In this document: piece after piece, positions 1 to 9,097 of the stretch | Layout: the number at the start of each line of letters is the position of its first letter | Numbering within the stretch: position 1 is the stretch's first letter | Assembly (NCBI GenBank): GCA_038043245.1 | Contig: JBBTCH010000003.1 | Span: 215,374-279,373, forward strand | Length of the DNA stretch: 64,000 bases | Direction of reading: 5' to 3' | DNA from: JACPFV01 sp038043245 | GTDB taxonomy: Bacteria; Pseudomonadota; Gammaproteobacteria; Nevskiales; Nevskiaceae | Position numbers and translations under genes: made by a program | The notes under the pieces: model-generated | Told to the model about the DNA's origin: nothing | Databases searched by the model: none | Seen by the model: the letters and a program-made list of their open reading frames with translations, nothing else

Positions 1-1
1 G

Positions 2-1999
2 GGCACTACTGTGGATATCCTCACCGGTGGCAACATCGCGGGCGGGGTCAATACCGTGACCGGGGGCGGCAGTGTCTCGGTCGTCACCACCGGCGGCACG
101 TTGAACGTGGGCCATGTCACGGCGGGCACCCCAGCGGGCGGCGACGGCAACCTCACCCTGAAATCCACCGGCAACCTCACGGCCGGCAACCTCAGCGCAG
201 AGGCGGACAGCATCCTCGTCGAAACGAGCGGCAACGCCAACCTCGGTACCGTCACCGCGCAGACCTTCACGCTGAATGCCGCCAGCTCCTCGACCGGTAC
301 GGTGACCGCCAGCGGCGACTACAACCTGACGCAGTCCAGCATTTCACTTACCAGCGACGTCAACGCGCCCAACATCAATCTCACTGCGACGGCCGGTGGC
401 ATCAACTTCACAAACCTCAGTGCCACCAACGACCTGATGATGTCGGCCACCGGTAGCATCACCGGCACCAGCGCCACGGCCGGCAATCACCTGAGCATCA
501 GCAGCGGCGTGTCGCTCAATTTTGCCGGCACCGCGCTCAGCGCTGCGCGCTATACGCTCAACAGCGCCGGACTGCTCTCGGTGGGCAACCTGACGGCCGC
601 TTCCGGCCAAAACATCCTGCTGACCGGTGTTGGAATCACGGCCGGCAATCTCAGCGCCGTGAACGGCGCCGTCAGCCTGGACTCCAACGGCAATGTTTCG
701 ATGTCGGGCAAGAGCATCAACGCCGGCACACTGAGCCTGGGCTCGTCGGTGCAGAACTTCACTGTGGACGACATCACTCTGACTGGGGCGTCGCCGTTCA
801 ACGAATCCGTGCTCGGTGACTTCACCACCGATATCCTCACCCTGCCGGGCGCGGTCACGCTGACTGCGGGCGGCGTTCTCACGCTGGGCGACATTCAAGC
901 GCCCGATGGGGTCGATGCGGGTACCACGCCTGATCCGGTCAACGGCGCCGTCAATCTCACGGGCAATGGCGGCATCAACCTCGCATCCGCTGCGCTCGAC
1001 ATCGCTGGCGCGGTTCATCTCGCATCCAATGCCGGCAACATCACCCTCGGTGCTCTCAATGCCGGCGGGCTCGTGGAGATCATCAGTGGTGGCACTGTCC
1101 AGTTTGCTGGCAACGTGACCACACCCGGTTATCTGGAGGTCATCGGTGCCGGCATTTCAGACGGCGGCATCGCCCGCAGCATCAACGCGAATTCGCTGGC
1201 GCTGGCGGCATCCGCCGGCACCATCAACCTCGCCGCCAGTTCCATCTCGGTGGGCACGGGTGTGACCGACCAGCCGGGCGACAGCGCATTGATTGCCTTG
1301 TTGCCCGACGGCTTCGCGCCTGCGTCAGTTGCCCCCAATGCCGTGTTCGGCGGGTCTGGCGTGCATCTCGGCAACCTGACGCTGAACGGCGATTACGTGC
1401 TGTTCACGACCGACAATCTGAGCTTTGCCGGCACGGTGACAGCGCCGAGCAACATCTTGGTCAATATTCGCCCGACGTCCAATACAGCCTCGGTCGGCAT
1501 CGAGCAAGACAGCGCGGGCCCGCGCAGCGTGACCTACACCGTGGCCAGCGTTTTCTCGAAGTTCCCTGGCACCAGTTATGCCATCGGCGGGTCGGGATTC
1601 AGCGGCCCCATCTTCGTCGGCGAGAACACGCCGGTGGACGGCGGCAGCAAGAACTACTTCTTCGCGTCCGACAGCTCGACCACAGGTTCCGAGCGACTGA
1701 ACAGCAGCGGCACGGTGGCGGTGGTCGACGGCATGGTGGTCACCAGCCCGACCACGACCGAGGAGAACTCCCAGCAGTTCCAGCAGGAGGCGCAACCGAC
1801 CGCTTCGGAAATCCAGGTGGAATCGACGGAATCCAGTGTCGCTGATGAAAGCGGCCCGGCGGCCGAAGCGGAGACCGGCGCCGAAGACGAGGAAGAGCAG
1901 GAAAGCGCCGGTGAAGGCGAGGATGTCGCGGTGGCGGGCGGCAGTGACGATGAAGTGCAGCAACAGACCAGCACCAAGGCTGAGGCAGAGTGCCGCTAA
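2..1999 (+). CDS. TpsA-type filamentous haemagglutinin-like exoprotein, C-terminal part (5' partial)
   Basis: The frame is open to the left edge, so the N-terminal signal peptide and TPS secretion domain lie outside the window. The visible 660 or so residues are rich in Gly, Asn, Thr, Ser and Ala with degenerate repeats of the form G-N-L-T/S-A, the pattern of a right-handed beta-helix stalk. A C-terminal module with FPGTSYAIGGSGFSG matches FPGTTFGFGNDGFGG in the TpsA-like protein encoded at 3889-8169, so the two are paralogues. The tail is strongly acidic (Glu/Asp/Gln rich) and ends ECR, with cysteine as the penultimate residue. It is probably a surface adhesin exported by the TpsB encoded just downstream; substrate and target are unknown. 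Confidence 0.82.
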   Translation, partial: GTTVDILTGGNIAGGVNTVTGGGSVSVVTTGGTLNVGHVTAGTPAGGDGNLTLKSTGNLTAGNLSAEADSILVETSGNANLGTVTAQTFTLNAASSSTGTVTASGDYNLTQSSISLTSDVNAPNINLTATAGGINFTNLSATNDLMMSATGSITGTSATAGNHLSISSGVSLNFAGTALSAARYTLNSAGLLSVGNLTAASGQNILLTGVGITAGNLSAVNGAVSLDSNGNVSMSGKSINAGTLSLGSSVQNFTVDDITLTGASPFNESVLGDFTTDILTLPGAVTLTAGGVLTLGDIQAPDGVDAGTTPDPVNGAVNLTGNGGINLASAALDIAGAVHLASNAGNITLGALNAGGLVEIISGGTVQFAGNVTTPGYLEVIGAGISDGGIARSINANSLALAASAGTINLAASSISVGTGVTDQPGDSALIALLPDGFAPASVAPNAVFGGSGVHLGNLTLNGDYVLFTTDNLSFAGTVTAPSNILVNIRPTSNTASVGIEQDSAGPRSVTYTVASVFSKFPGTSYAIGGSGFSGPIFVGENTPVDGGSKNYFFASDSSTTGSERLNSSGTVAVVDGMVVTSPTTTEENSQQFQQEAQPTASEIQVESTESSVADESGPAAEAETGAEDEEEQESAGEGEDVAVAGGSDDEVQQQTSTKAEAECR

Positions 2000-2055
2000 G
2001 GTTTTTGCAGCTACACCCGCTTGGAGAGCCCTGATTAATTGGCTGTGATATTCAC

Positions 2056-2083
2056 TTGCATGAATGTTGCGGCGCGGTATGCT
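2056..2083 (+). promoter_or_regulatory. Putative sigma70-type promoter of the TpsB gene
   Basis: TTGCAT at 2056-2061 and TATGCT at 2078-2083 are separated by 16 bases, about 40 bases before the preferred TpsB start. The match is by eye only and the boxes are imperfect. The TpsB gene could also be read through from the upstream exoprotein gene. Confidence 0.3.
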
Positions 2084-2124
2084 GCCCCCATCCACCACAG
2101 GGACGGGTTGTATTCGGGGATTCC

Positions 2125-3774
2125 ATGATCAAGGGCGCACGCGCGACATATTTCTTTATTCTCTCGATCCTGATGCTGGCGGCTCAGCCGCTGGTTGCGC
2201 AGGAAACGCCGGGCACGGTCAATGAGGCGCTAAAAGCGCAGCCGACGCTGGAAGCGCCGAAGCCTGCGCCGAAGATTGAAGCACCCAGGCGTGCAAAAGG
2301 TGTCGCACCTGCGGGCGGCAAGAAGATCAAGGTCAAGAAGTTCGTGTTCAAGGGCAATACGGTTTTCAGTTCCAAAGAGCTGTCGGCGCAGATCAAGGAC
2401 TACACCCAGCGCAAAATCACATTGCTGGAAATCTACGACGCGGCCGATCTCATCACCCAGTACTACGTGGATCGTGGTTACGCGCTGGCTTCGGCCAACG
2501 TGCCCGCGCAGAAAGTGGACGGCGGCACCATCAAGCTGGAAATCATCGAAGGCAAGGTCGGCGTCGTCGGCACCGACAAGAACGAGGTTTATTCGGGAGA
2601 GCAGATCAAGGGCTACGTCGACCTGCCCAAAGGCACCCTGTACACCTCCACACCCCTGGAAAACGCCCTCAAACGTCTCAACGAGCTGCCGGGCCTGGCC
2701 GCCAAGGCGGTGATCAAGCCCGGCGAGGATTACGGCACCAGCGATCTCATCATCCAGGTTCAGGAATCACGCTTCGGCGCTTCCGCCACGGTGGACAACC
2801 ACGGGCGCCGATCCACTGGCCGCACCCGCTACACCCTTGCCGGGGCGCTGAACAACCCCTTGCAGCTGGGCGACCAGTTGCAGATCGTCAAATTGCTCTC
2901 TGAAGGCTCGCGACTCGACTACACCTACGGTGGCTACAACGTGCCGCTGTCGGTGCACGGTCCACGTCTGTATCTCAGCTATGGCAAGGCCTTGTTCAAG
3001 GTGCTGGGGGCCGCGCCGATCGAGGGCATCAGCGAAACCGGGCGCGCTTATCTCGAGCAGGTGTTCCTGCGCAGCGATAACCAGCGCCTGTCCGCCACGG
3101 CGGGGTATACCCGAATCGTCTCAAATGTGAATGCCTTAGGCGTTCCGGTGACTGCGACCAACGTCACGGTTTACGATTTCGGCGCGACCTACAATCAGAG
3201 CTATTCCCATGGAGGGGTGACTCAGTATGTGGCGTCCATCGCGACCGACTTTCAGGATCAGGCCCGCGCCGATTGCGCCCCGGCACCGGGTTCTGGCTGC
3301 AAGCACCAGCCGTTCAAGTTCAGCATGAACGTGCAGCACCTGCAGCCGATCTATCACGGGCTGGAGGCCCTGGTTCGTTTTGACCAAGTGTTCTCCGCCG
3401 ACATCCTGCCCGATTCCACCGCGTTCTCCGCTGGCGGCCCCAACGGTGCGCGCGGCTATGCGTCCGCCGAGATCCGCGGTGACGAGGGCTACAGTCTCAG
3501 TGTGGATTTCCGCTACGGCATCAACGTGCCCTATGCGCGTGTGACGCCGCGGGTTTTCGTCGATTACGCGGCGGTCAATCGTCATGATGCGGCCTCAAGA
3601 GCGCTGACCGAAAGCGATGCGATTGGCGACTACGGGGTCGGGCTCGATGTCCGCTTCCCCTACAACGTTTTCATCACCGCGGACTATGCCCAGGCCATGA
3701 CCCGCGGCCACCTTTCCAGCGACGGCGGCAACAGTCATCAACGCATCTTTGCCAAAGCCTCGGTTAACTTCTGA
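2125..3774 (+). CDS. TpsB-family two-partner secretion transporter (ShlB/FhaC/HecB)
   Basis: This is an outer-membrane beta-barrel transporter that exports TpsA proteins from the periplasm to the surface. I chose the ATG at 2125 (549 residues). It is preceded by GGGGA and gives a clean signal peptide (hydrophobic FFILSILMLAA, likely cleavage after VAQ). The longer frame from 2056 adds a Cys-rich leader that is not signal-like. A POTRA-type domain spans about residues 70-145 (KFVFKGNTVFSSKEL to EIIEGKVG), followed by the barrel, with the family motif GPNGARGY near residues 440-446. It lies between two TpsA genes and probably serves both. Length is normal for the family. Confidence 0.93.
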   Translation: MIKGARATYFFILSILMLAAQPLVAQETPGTVNEALKAQPTLEAPKPAPKIEAPRRAKGVAPAGGKKIKVKKFVFKGNTVFSSKELSAQIKDYTQRKITLLEIYDAADLITQYYVDRGYALASANVPAQKVDGGTIKLEIIEGKVGVVGTDKNEVYSGEQIKGYVDLPKGTLYTSTPLENALKRLNELPGLAAKAVIKPGEDYGTSDLIIQVQESRFGASATVDNHGRRSTGRTRYTLAGALNNPLQLGDQLQIVKLLSEGSRLDYTYGGYNVPLSVHGPRLYLSYGKALFKVLGAAPIEGISETGRAYLEQVFLRSDNQRLSATAGYTRIVSNVNALGVPVTATNVTVYDFGATYNQSYSHGGVTQYVASIATDFQDQARADCAPAPGSGCKHQPFKFSMNVQHLQPIYHGLEALVRFDQVFSADILPDSTAFSAGGPNGARGYASAEIRGDEGYSLSVDFRYGINVPYARVTPRVFVDYAAVNRHDAASRALTESDAIGDYGVGLDVRFPYNVFITADYAQAMTRGHLSSDGGNSHQRIFAKASVNF

Positions 3775-3803
3775 ATATGAAAAGCAATTTTGTGAAGCCC
3801 GTT

Positions 3804-3824
3804 TCTTCCATGCCGGATGGAAGA
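3804..3824 (+). other. Short hairpin between the TpsB and TpsA genes
   Basis: TCTTCCAT, a 5-base loop GCCGG and ATGGAAGA form an 8-base-pair stem. No T-run follows, so it is not a classical terminator. It could stabilise the transcript or attenuate readthrough from the transporter into the large exoprotein gene. Confidence 0.35.
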
Positions 3825-3888
3825 GGGAAAAATGCCTATCACCTGCCCTGCTTTCGGGAAGAGGGTTAGGTTGTAGGAAGAGGCCCTT

Positions 3889-6800
3889 ATGAATATCAAA
3901 ATGACTGCCATTGTTTCTGCCATCCGCTCTCCGCGTTTCTGGGGCGCTGTTTCCTGGGTCGCCCCGGGACTGGCCCTCGCCAATCCCACCGGCGGTGATG
4001 TGGTCGGCGGCGCGGCGGCGATTTCCATGCCCGATGCCAACACCGTCCGCATTGACCAGACCACCGATTCCGCCGTCATCAACTGGCAGAGTTTCTCGAT
4101 TGACGGGCACGAGTTCGTCATCTTCAACCAGCCCTCGGTTTCTTCCGCCACGCTCAACCGCGTCATCGGCGAGAACCCGTCCGCCATCTTCGGTCACATC
4201 CAGGCCAATGGCCGCGTCTTCCTGATCAACCCCAATGGCGTGCTGTTCGGCCAAGGCGCGCAGGTGGATGTGAACGGCCTGGTCGCCACCACGCTCGACA
4301 TCAGTCCGCAGGATTTCATGGCGGGCAAGTTCGAGCTCAAGGGCAGCAGTGACCAGGGTGTGATCAATGCCGGCAGCATCCAGACCGCCGACGGCGGTTT
4401 CGTGGTGCTGGCGGGTGACCATGTGCAGAACAGCGGCCAGATCGCCGCGCGTCTGGGCAAGGTCGTGCTCGCCTCTGGCAGTGAAGTCACGCTCGACATC
4501 AAGGGCAACGGTCTGGTCAGTTACGCCATCAACGCTGCGGCAGTCACCGACAGCGCCGGCGTCGAGAACCTTGGAACCATCGCCGCCGACGGCGGCGCGG
4601 TCTACATGGACGCGCGCGTCGCGCGCAGCCTGACCGCCACCGTGGTCAACAACGAAGGACTCATTCAGGCGCGTTCAATCACCACTGACAAGCGCGGCGG
4701 CATCTACCTCACTGGCGACGGTGGCAATGTCGTCAACAAGGGCACGCTGGATGCGTCCACCGCCGAAGCGGGCACCAAGGGCGGCACGGTGATCGTGCGC
4801 AGCACGCAGGACATCACCCTCACGGCAGGCTCGCGCATCTCGGCCAATGGCCCGAGCGGCGGCGAAATTCGCATTGTCGCGGAGAAAGTCGCGGCGCTGA
4901 ACCCCGGCTCGGTGGTCGAGGCCACCGGCCCCGGCGGTTTCATCGAACTGTCAGGCCACCAGCGGCTGGACATCGAGGGTGAGGTGAATCTGTCCGGCGG
5001 TACATTACTGATAGACCCGGACCGAGTGGTCATTGACGGGTATGAGGTTGGCGCGTTCCCAAGCGGGGATGGCTACACCTCCACCATTCCATTGGCTTTT
5101 CTGGAACAGCAATTAAGCGATAGCAACGCCGTCATTGTCGTTGCGACTCAGCAGATTCAAGCGGTGGATGTTTCTGACGGTGATATTGATGGCCGCAATG
5201 GCTATGGCACGGGCGGCAGCCTGACTTTGGGCATTGGCATCGTGAACAGCGGCACCGGTAGCTACGGCAGCTATGGGACTTACGCTGGCGGCACGTTCAT
5301 GCGCGGCGCCGGTTACGCCGGATATGAGTTCGGCATAGAACTGAACAATGTTTCGGTCTACACCGATGGTGATATCAAGATTGTGGGAGGTACGGACGCG
5401 AGCGGCGTCACCACCGGTGATCTGCAGTCGGTGAATGGCGATGTTACCGTCGAGGCTTACGGTACGATTGTGACCGGTGCCATCGCAGCGGGCGACGAAG
5501 CCATCATTGACTCCGAAAATGGCTTTCTCAATATCGGCGATGTCGCAGCCGCGACCGCGATAGATCTGTCGGCTAACAGCATCGACTTCAGCAACCGCAG
5601 TTTTTTTGCCCCGTCCATCCGGATTGAAGGCCGCAATGGCGTAACGATCACCAACTCGACGCTTGCGGGTAAATCTGGATTTGACGAGGACGGGTTCACC
5701 TACGCCGCCGACAGTATCGGAATTTATGCGGGCGACACTGCCGACATCCTGATTCAGTTCGATTCTCAAGTGCTGGTGGATTCCATCACCGCCGATGACA
5801 TCACCATTGCCGGCGGCAATGTCACCATCCGCAACGACATTCTCAGTGGCGGTCACGACCAATACGGCAACGCGCATGGCGCCGACCACATCAACATCCA
5901 TGCCACTGGCATTGCCGACAACAGCAAGGGTTACCTGGAAATTGATGGCAGCGATCTCGTCGGTGCGCGCATCACGCTGACCGGCGAGACGTCTGTGATG
6001 GTAAAAGACTCACTGCTCGCGGGTGAACTCTCCGCCACGGATTCTCCAATCGTTTACACGCCCTCCGATGCCAGCTCAGGCACATTTTCCGATACCCGCA
6101 GCAAGACCGCCGATGGCGCGAATCTGATCGAGGTGTATGGCGGTGATGTCTCGATCATGGATAGCGCGCTGGTCGGCAGCAGCATCCACATCTCCGGCGC
6201 GAATGTGACATTGACCAGCGGTTCCGGCGGCCGCGACATACCACCAGTCATAGCGGGCATCCTCACTCGCAGCAACACATCCTTCGGGTCGTTCGGCACC
6301 TCGCTCGAGTCGTACTACGAATACACGAATTCTTCGACGGAAACGACCGAGCTTAGCGCTGCGAATAGTGTTCACATTGAAGGTTCTGGCGCAGTGTTCA
6401 TTGCCGGCGCCGCGATTGCCGGCAATAGCATCACGGTGCGTGGTGCCAGCGTTGCGCTCGGCAGCAGCAGCTTCAGCTATGGCCTCACCGCCTTGGGCGG
6501 GCAGTTGACGCATACGCTTTTCAGTAACAGCAGCGCTATCTTCGAAGCCGCCGCCGCCAACAATATTGATGTGGAAGCTACCAGCGGCAATGTTGAGCTC
6601 TATGGTGTGGTGATCGCCGGCGATGACATTGAAGTCAGGGCCGCGAACGCGGTCGAGGCCAGTTCCGCTGCGTTCGTCGGCGCAGGCAGTCTGTTCGGTT
6701 GGAGCAGTAGTTTCTCCGCCAGCAATGGCAGCCTCACGGCTCAGGCCAGCCGGATCAGCGTTGTCGGTGGCGCTTCGGAAGACACGGCGATTGACGTCCG

Positions 6801-8169
6801 GTACAGCGGGTTGGCTGGCCGCTCCGTTGAGCTACGCGCAACGGACGGAGGTTCCATCTATCTTGCTTCCTCCAACGCCATTGGCAGCGACGGCGTGGCT
6901 GGAGACGGCACGCTGAGCATCGCGGCCAATACCGGGCACATCACTGTCACCAATGGCACCGAACTGCGCAGCGGCACGGTGACGGTTGAGACGGCTGGCG
7001 CCGATGCGTCCTACGCCCTGGATATCTCCTACTCAACGATCCATGCCGGCACCGTCAATCTGACGACCAGCAATCCCGGCGGCACGGTGTCAGTGTACGA
7101 AACAGGCATATTTGCCGACGACATCACCCTCGACGGAGCCGGCGGCGTTCAGGTCCTCTACAGCACGCTCGCGCGCATGGCTCCACAATCTCAGGTATTA
7201 ATGGAGTGTGATGGGGACTGCCCGCCACCGCCGATCGTCGACACGGCCGCTGACCGCATCGGCATTTTTGCCGGCAGCGAAGCCGATATCCTGATTCAGG
7301 ATAGTCAGAACGCTCAGTCCATAACCGCGCACGACATCACGATTGTCGGCGGCAACGTCGCCATTGACAGCGACATTCTCAGCGCCGGACATGGTTTTGG
7401 CCCCCCCATTCTTGCCAACAATATTCGTGTCGCCGCGACGGGCGACGCGGATTACGAAAACGGCAGATTGAATATTGCCAATGGCAGCCAGTTGGCGGCG
7501 CAAGTAATTTCACTGGAAGCGACCGGTTCGATCAACACCGAAACCAGTCTCTTGACGATCGGCGCGCAAGGCAGCTTCAGTGCGCCATCGGTGACAGTGG
7601 GCGGTCTGGAGATGGTCGGCACCAATCTGATTTTCAGAACCGATGTATTGAACTTCGATAACGTCGATATCTATCGGCCCGGCGACCTCGACCCAGCACA
7701 GATTTTCGCGCGCTTCACGCCCTACAGCCGGCCCGACATCCGTCTGGAGCAATCCATCGCAAACCTGGACCCAGGGGATGATGGAACAGCGCTGCTGATT
7801 GGCGTGGACGAGCATCTGAGCCAGTTCCCGGGCACCACGTTCGGTTTTGGCAACGATGGCTTTGGCGGCGCCATCAATATTGCCCTCAACGGCGTTCCAG
7901 TTAACGGCGACCCGGACAATTTCATTTTCATCGGGGGTCCCGCCTTTGCGTTGAACGGCTTGGATCAGCTGTTCACCACCGGCACGGTGGTGGTAATCAG
8001 GCCCCTGACCGAGACTGCGGCCATCCTCAACGAAACCAGCCAATTCTCCGACGAGGAGGAAGAGCGCCGCCGCGAGCAGGAGCAGAACGGGCAGGTGGAA
8101 GTCACCGAGTCAGCGCCCAATGGGCAGGTCGAGCAGGCGCCGCCAGCCGGCGCGCAGGAGTGCACGTAA
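3889..8169 (+). CDS. TpsA-type filamentous haemagglutinin-like exoprotein (full length)
   Basis: A 1426-residue secreted protein whose ATG is preceded by GGAAGAGG. A signal peptide ends near GLALA at about residue 31. The TPS (haemagglutination activity) domain follows at about residues 32-160 and carries the hallmark NPNG at 114-117 within FLINPNGVLFG. The rest is beta-helix-like repeat sequence rich in Gly, Ser, Asn, Ile and Asp. The region before the tail shares the FPGT...GFGG module with the upstream TpsA. The tail is charged and ends ECT, again with a penultimate cysteine. It is expected to be exported by the TpsB encoded at 2125-3774. No adhesin subtype or ligand can be assigned. The stop codon overlaps the start of the FecR-domain gene. 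Confidence 0.93.
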   Translation: MNIKMTAIVSAIRSPRFWGAVSWVAPGLALANPTGGDVVGGAAAISMPDANTVRIDQTTDSAVINWQSFSIDGHEFVIFNQPSVSSATLNRVIGENPSAIFGHIQANGRVFLINPNGVLFGQGAQVDVNGLVATTLDISPQDFMAGKFELKGSSDQGVINAGSIQTADGGFVVLAGDHVQNSGQIAARLGKVVLASGSEVTLDIKGNGLVSYAINAAAVTDSAGVENLGTIAADGGAVYMDARVARSLTATVVNNEGLIQARSITTDKRGGIYLTGDGGNVVNKGTLDASTAEAGTKGGTVIVRSTQDITLTAGSRISANGPSGGEIRIVAEKVAALNPGSVVEATGPGGFIELSGHQRLDIEGEVNLSGGTLLIDPDRVVIDGYEVGAFPSGDGYTSTIPLAFLEQQLSDSNAVIVVATQQIQAVDVSDGDIDGRNGYGTGGSLTLGIGIVNSGTGSYGSYGTYAGGTFMRGAGYAGYEFGIELNNVSVYTDGDIKIVGGTDASGVTTGDLQSVNGDVTVEAYGTIVTGAIAAGDEAIIDSENGFLNIGDVAAATAIDLSANSIDFSNRSFFAPSIRIEGRNGVTITNSTLAGKSGFDEDGFTYAADSIGIYAGDTADILIQFDSQVLVDSITADDITIAGGNVTIRNDILSGGHDQYGNAHGADHINIHATGIADNSKGYLEIDGSDLVGARITLTGETSVMVKDSLLAGELSATDSPIVYTPSDASSGTFSDTRSKTADGANLIEVYGGDVSIMDSALVGSSIHISGANVTLTSGSGGRDIPPVIAGILTRSNTSFGSFGTSLESYYEYTNSSTETTELSAANSVHIEGSGAVFIAGAAIAGNSITVRGASVALGSSSFSYGLTALGGQLTHTLFSNSSAIFEAAAANNIDVEATSGNVELYGVVIAGDDIEVRAANAVEASSAAFVGAGSLFGWSSSFSASNGSLTAQASRISVVGGASEDTAIDVRYSGLAGRSVELRATDGGSIYLASSNAIGSDGVAGDGTLSIAANTGHITVTNGTELRSGTVTVETAGADASYALDISYSTIHAGTVNLTTSNPGGTVSVYETGIFADDITLDGAGGVQVLYSTLARMAPQSQVLMECDGDCPPPPIVDTAADRIGIFAGSEADILIQDSQNAQSITAHDITIVGGNVAIDSDILSAGHGFGPPILANNIRVAATGDADYENGRLNIANGSQLAAQVISLEATGSINTETSLLTIGAQGSFSAPSVTVGGLEMVGTNLIFRTDVLNFDNVDIYRPGDLDPAQIFARFTPYSRPDIRLEQSIANLDPGDDGTALLIGVDEHLSQFPGTTFGFGNDGFGGAINIALNGVPVNGDPDNFIFIGGPAFALNGLDQLFTTGTVVVIRPLTETAAILNETSQFSDEEEERRREQEQNGQVEVTESAPNGQVEQAPPAGAQECT

Positions 8170-8933
8170 TGCGTGCGCTGGCGGTGTTGGGGTTATGTCT
8201 GCTGCCGTTGGTTTCATTCGCGCAGGCTGGTACGGTGACGCTGCTCACCGGCAAGGCCACCGCGACTTCCACCGACGGCACGGTGCGCGATCTGAGCAAG
8301 GGTTCCGGCGTGAATTCGGGCGAGATCGTCAGTTCCGGCGCTGGCAGTTACATCAACCTCAAGTTCCGCGACGGCGGCCTGATTCTGCTGCGGCCCAACA
8401 CTCGCTTTCAGATCGAGCAGTACAGCTACGAGGCTAAATCCACGCCAAAAGCGCCGGCGACCGCCAGTGGCCGCACCACAAGCTCCGATCTGGCGCGGGC
8501 ACCAGCGCCGCGCACGCGTGCGTTCTTCCGTCTGCTCAAGGGCGGCTTGCGCACCGTCACCGGCCTGATCGGCAAGGCCAATCGCAACGATTACCGCCTC
8601 GCCACCCCGACAGCGACCATCGGCATCCGTGGCACCGAAGTATTCACGTTCACTTGCAACGTCGGCTGCTCTAAAGACCCCGCGGTGCTGGCCGCGCTCA
8701 AGGACATCCTTGGCGACGAGAATTTCAGTTTCGACAAGAGCGACATCATCGGTACGCTGGATGGCGAGACCGACGTGACCAACAACGAGACCGGTGAAAA
8801 AACCAACCTGACCAAGGGCAAGTTCGTGGTCAGCACCACTACTGACGATGGCAATGTCCCGCTCGACGATCCCAACGCCGCAATGGGCGGCGGCGGTGAT
8901 CTGCTGAAACTCGATCCCAAGAACTGTCAGTAG
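8169..8933 (+). CDS. FecR-domain secreted protein
   Basis: A 254-residue protein starting at the ATG in TAATG, which overlaps the TpsA stop and suggests translational coupling. A signal peptide (LAVLGLCLLPLVSFAQA) precedes a FecR-type domain at about residues 22-150. That domain includes the stretch INLKFRDGGLILLRPNTRF and the later ATPTATIGIRGTEVF. Iron-regulator FecR is an inner-membrane protein; this version has an N-terminal signal and no sigma-factor gene beside it, so it is more likely a periplasmic or surface accessory of the exoprotein. It has a CNVGC pair and ends NCQ, with cysteine penultimate as in both TpsA proteins. Exact role unknown. Confidence 0.82.
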   Translation: MRALAVLGLCLLPLVSFAQAGTVTLLTGKATATSTDGTVRDLSKGSGVNSGEIVSSGAGSYINLKFRDGGLILLRPNTRFQIEQYSYEAKSTPKAPATASGRTTSSDLARAPAPRTRAFFRLLKGGLRTVTGLIGKANRNDYRLATPTATIGIRGTEVFTFTCNVGCSKDPAVLAALKDILGDENFSFDKSDIIGTLDGETDVTNNETGEKTNLTKGKFVVSTTTDDGNVPLDDPNAAMGGGGDLLKLDPKNCQ

Positions 8934-8989
8934 GCGGCACCTCACCCGGCGCCCCCGACTGAAGCGCTCGGGGACGAGCCCCGCATTCG

Positions 8990-9083
8990 CCCTCTCCCCG
9001 CTTCGCGGGGAGAGGGAATAAATCTCTTGCCTCTACCCACTGTCGTGGGAAGAGGTGGCGCGTAGCGCCGGGGGAGGGGTAGG
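8990..9083. repeat. Compound GC-rich palindromic repeat (three adjacent hairpins)
   Basis: Positions 8990-9016 form a 12-base-pair stem with a 3-base loop (CCCTCTCCCCGC / GCGGGGAGAGGG). Positions 9030-9055 form a second stem (CCTCT/AGAGG and CCCAC/GTGGG with one mismatch). Positions 9057-9069 form GGCGC-gta-GCGCC, and GGGGGAGGGGTAGG follows. The last part resembles the G-rich repeat at 43641-43679. It fills the space between the FecR-domain and SapC genes and could also terminate transcription. Confidence 0.7.
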
Positions 9084-9097
9084 CGGCATAATTACGA

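Noticed and set aside
3777..3869. 30-codon open frame between the TpsB and TpsA genes
   Set aside because: No ribosome-binding site, no signal or domain, and it spans the hairpin at 3804-3824; likely chance.
1..8169. Tandem DNA repeats in the exoprotein genes
   Set aside because: The repetition is at the protein level (beta-helix rungs); base sequence between rungs is too diverged to call DNA repeats.
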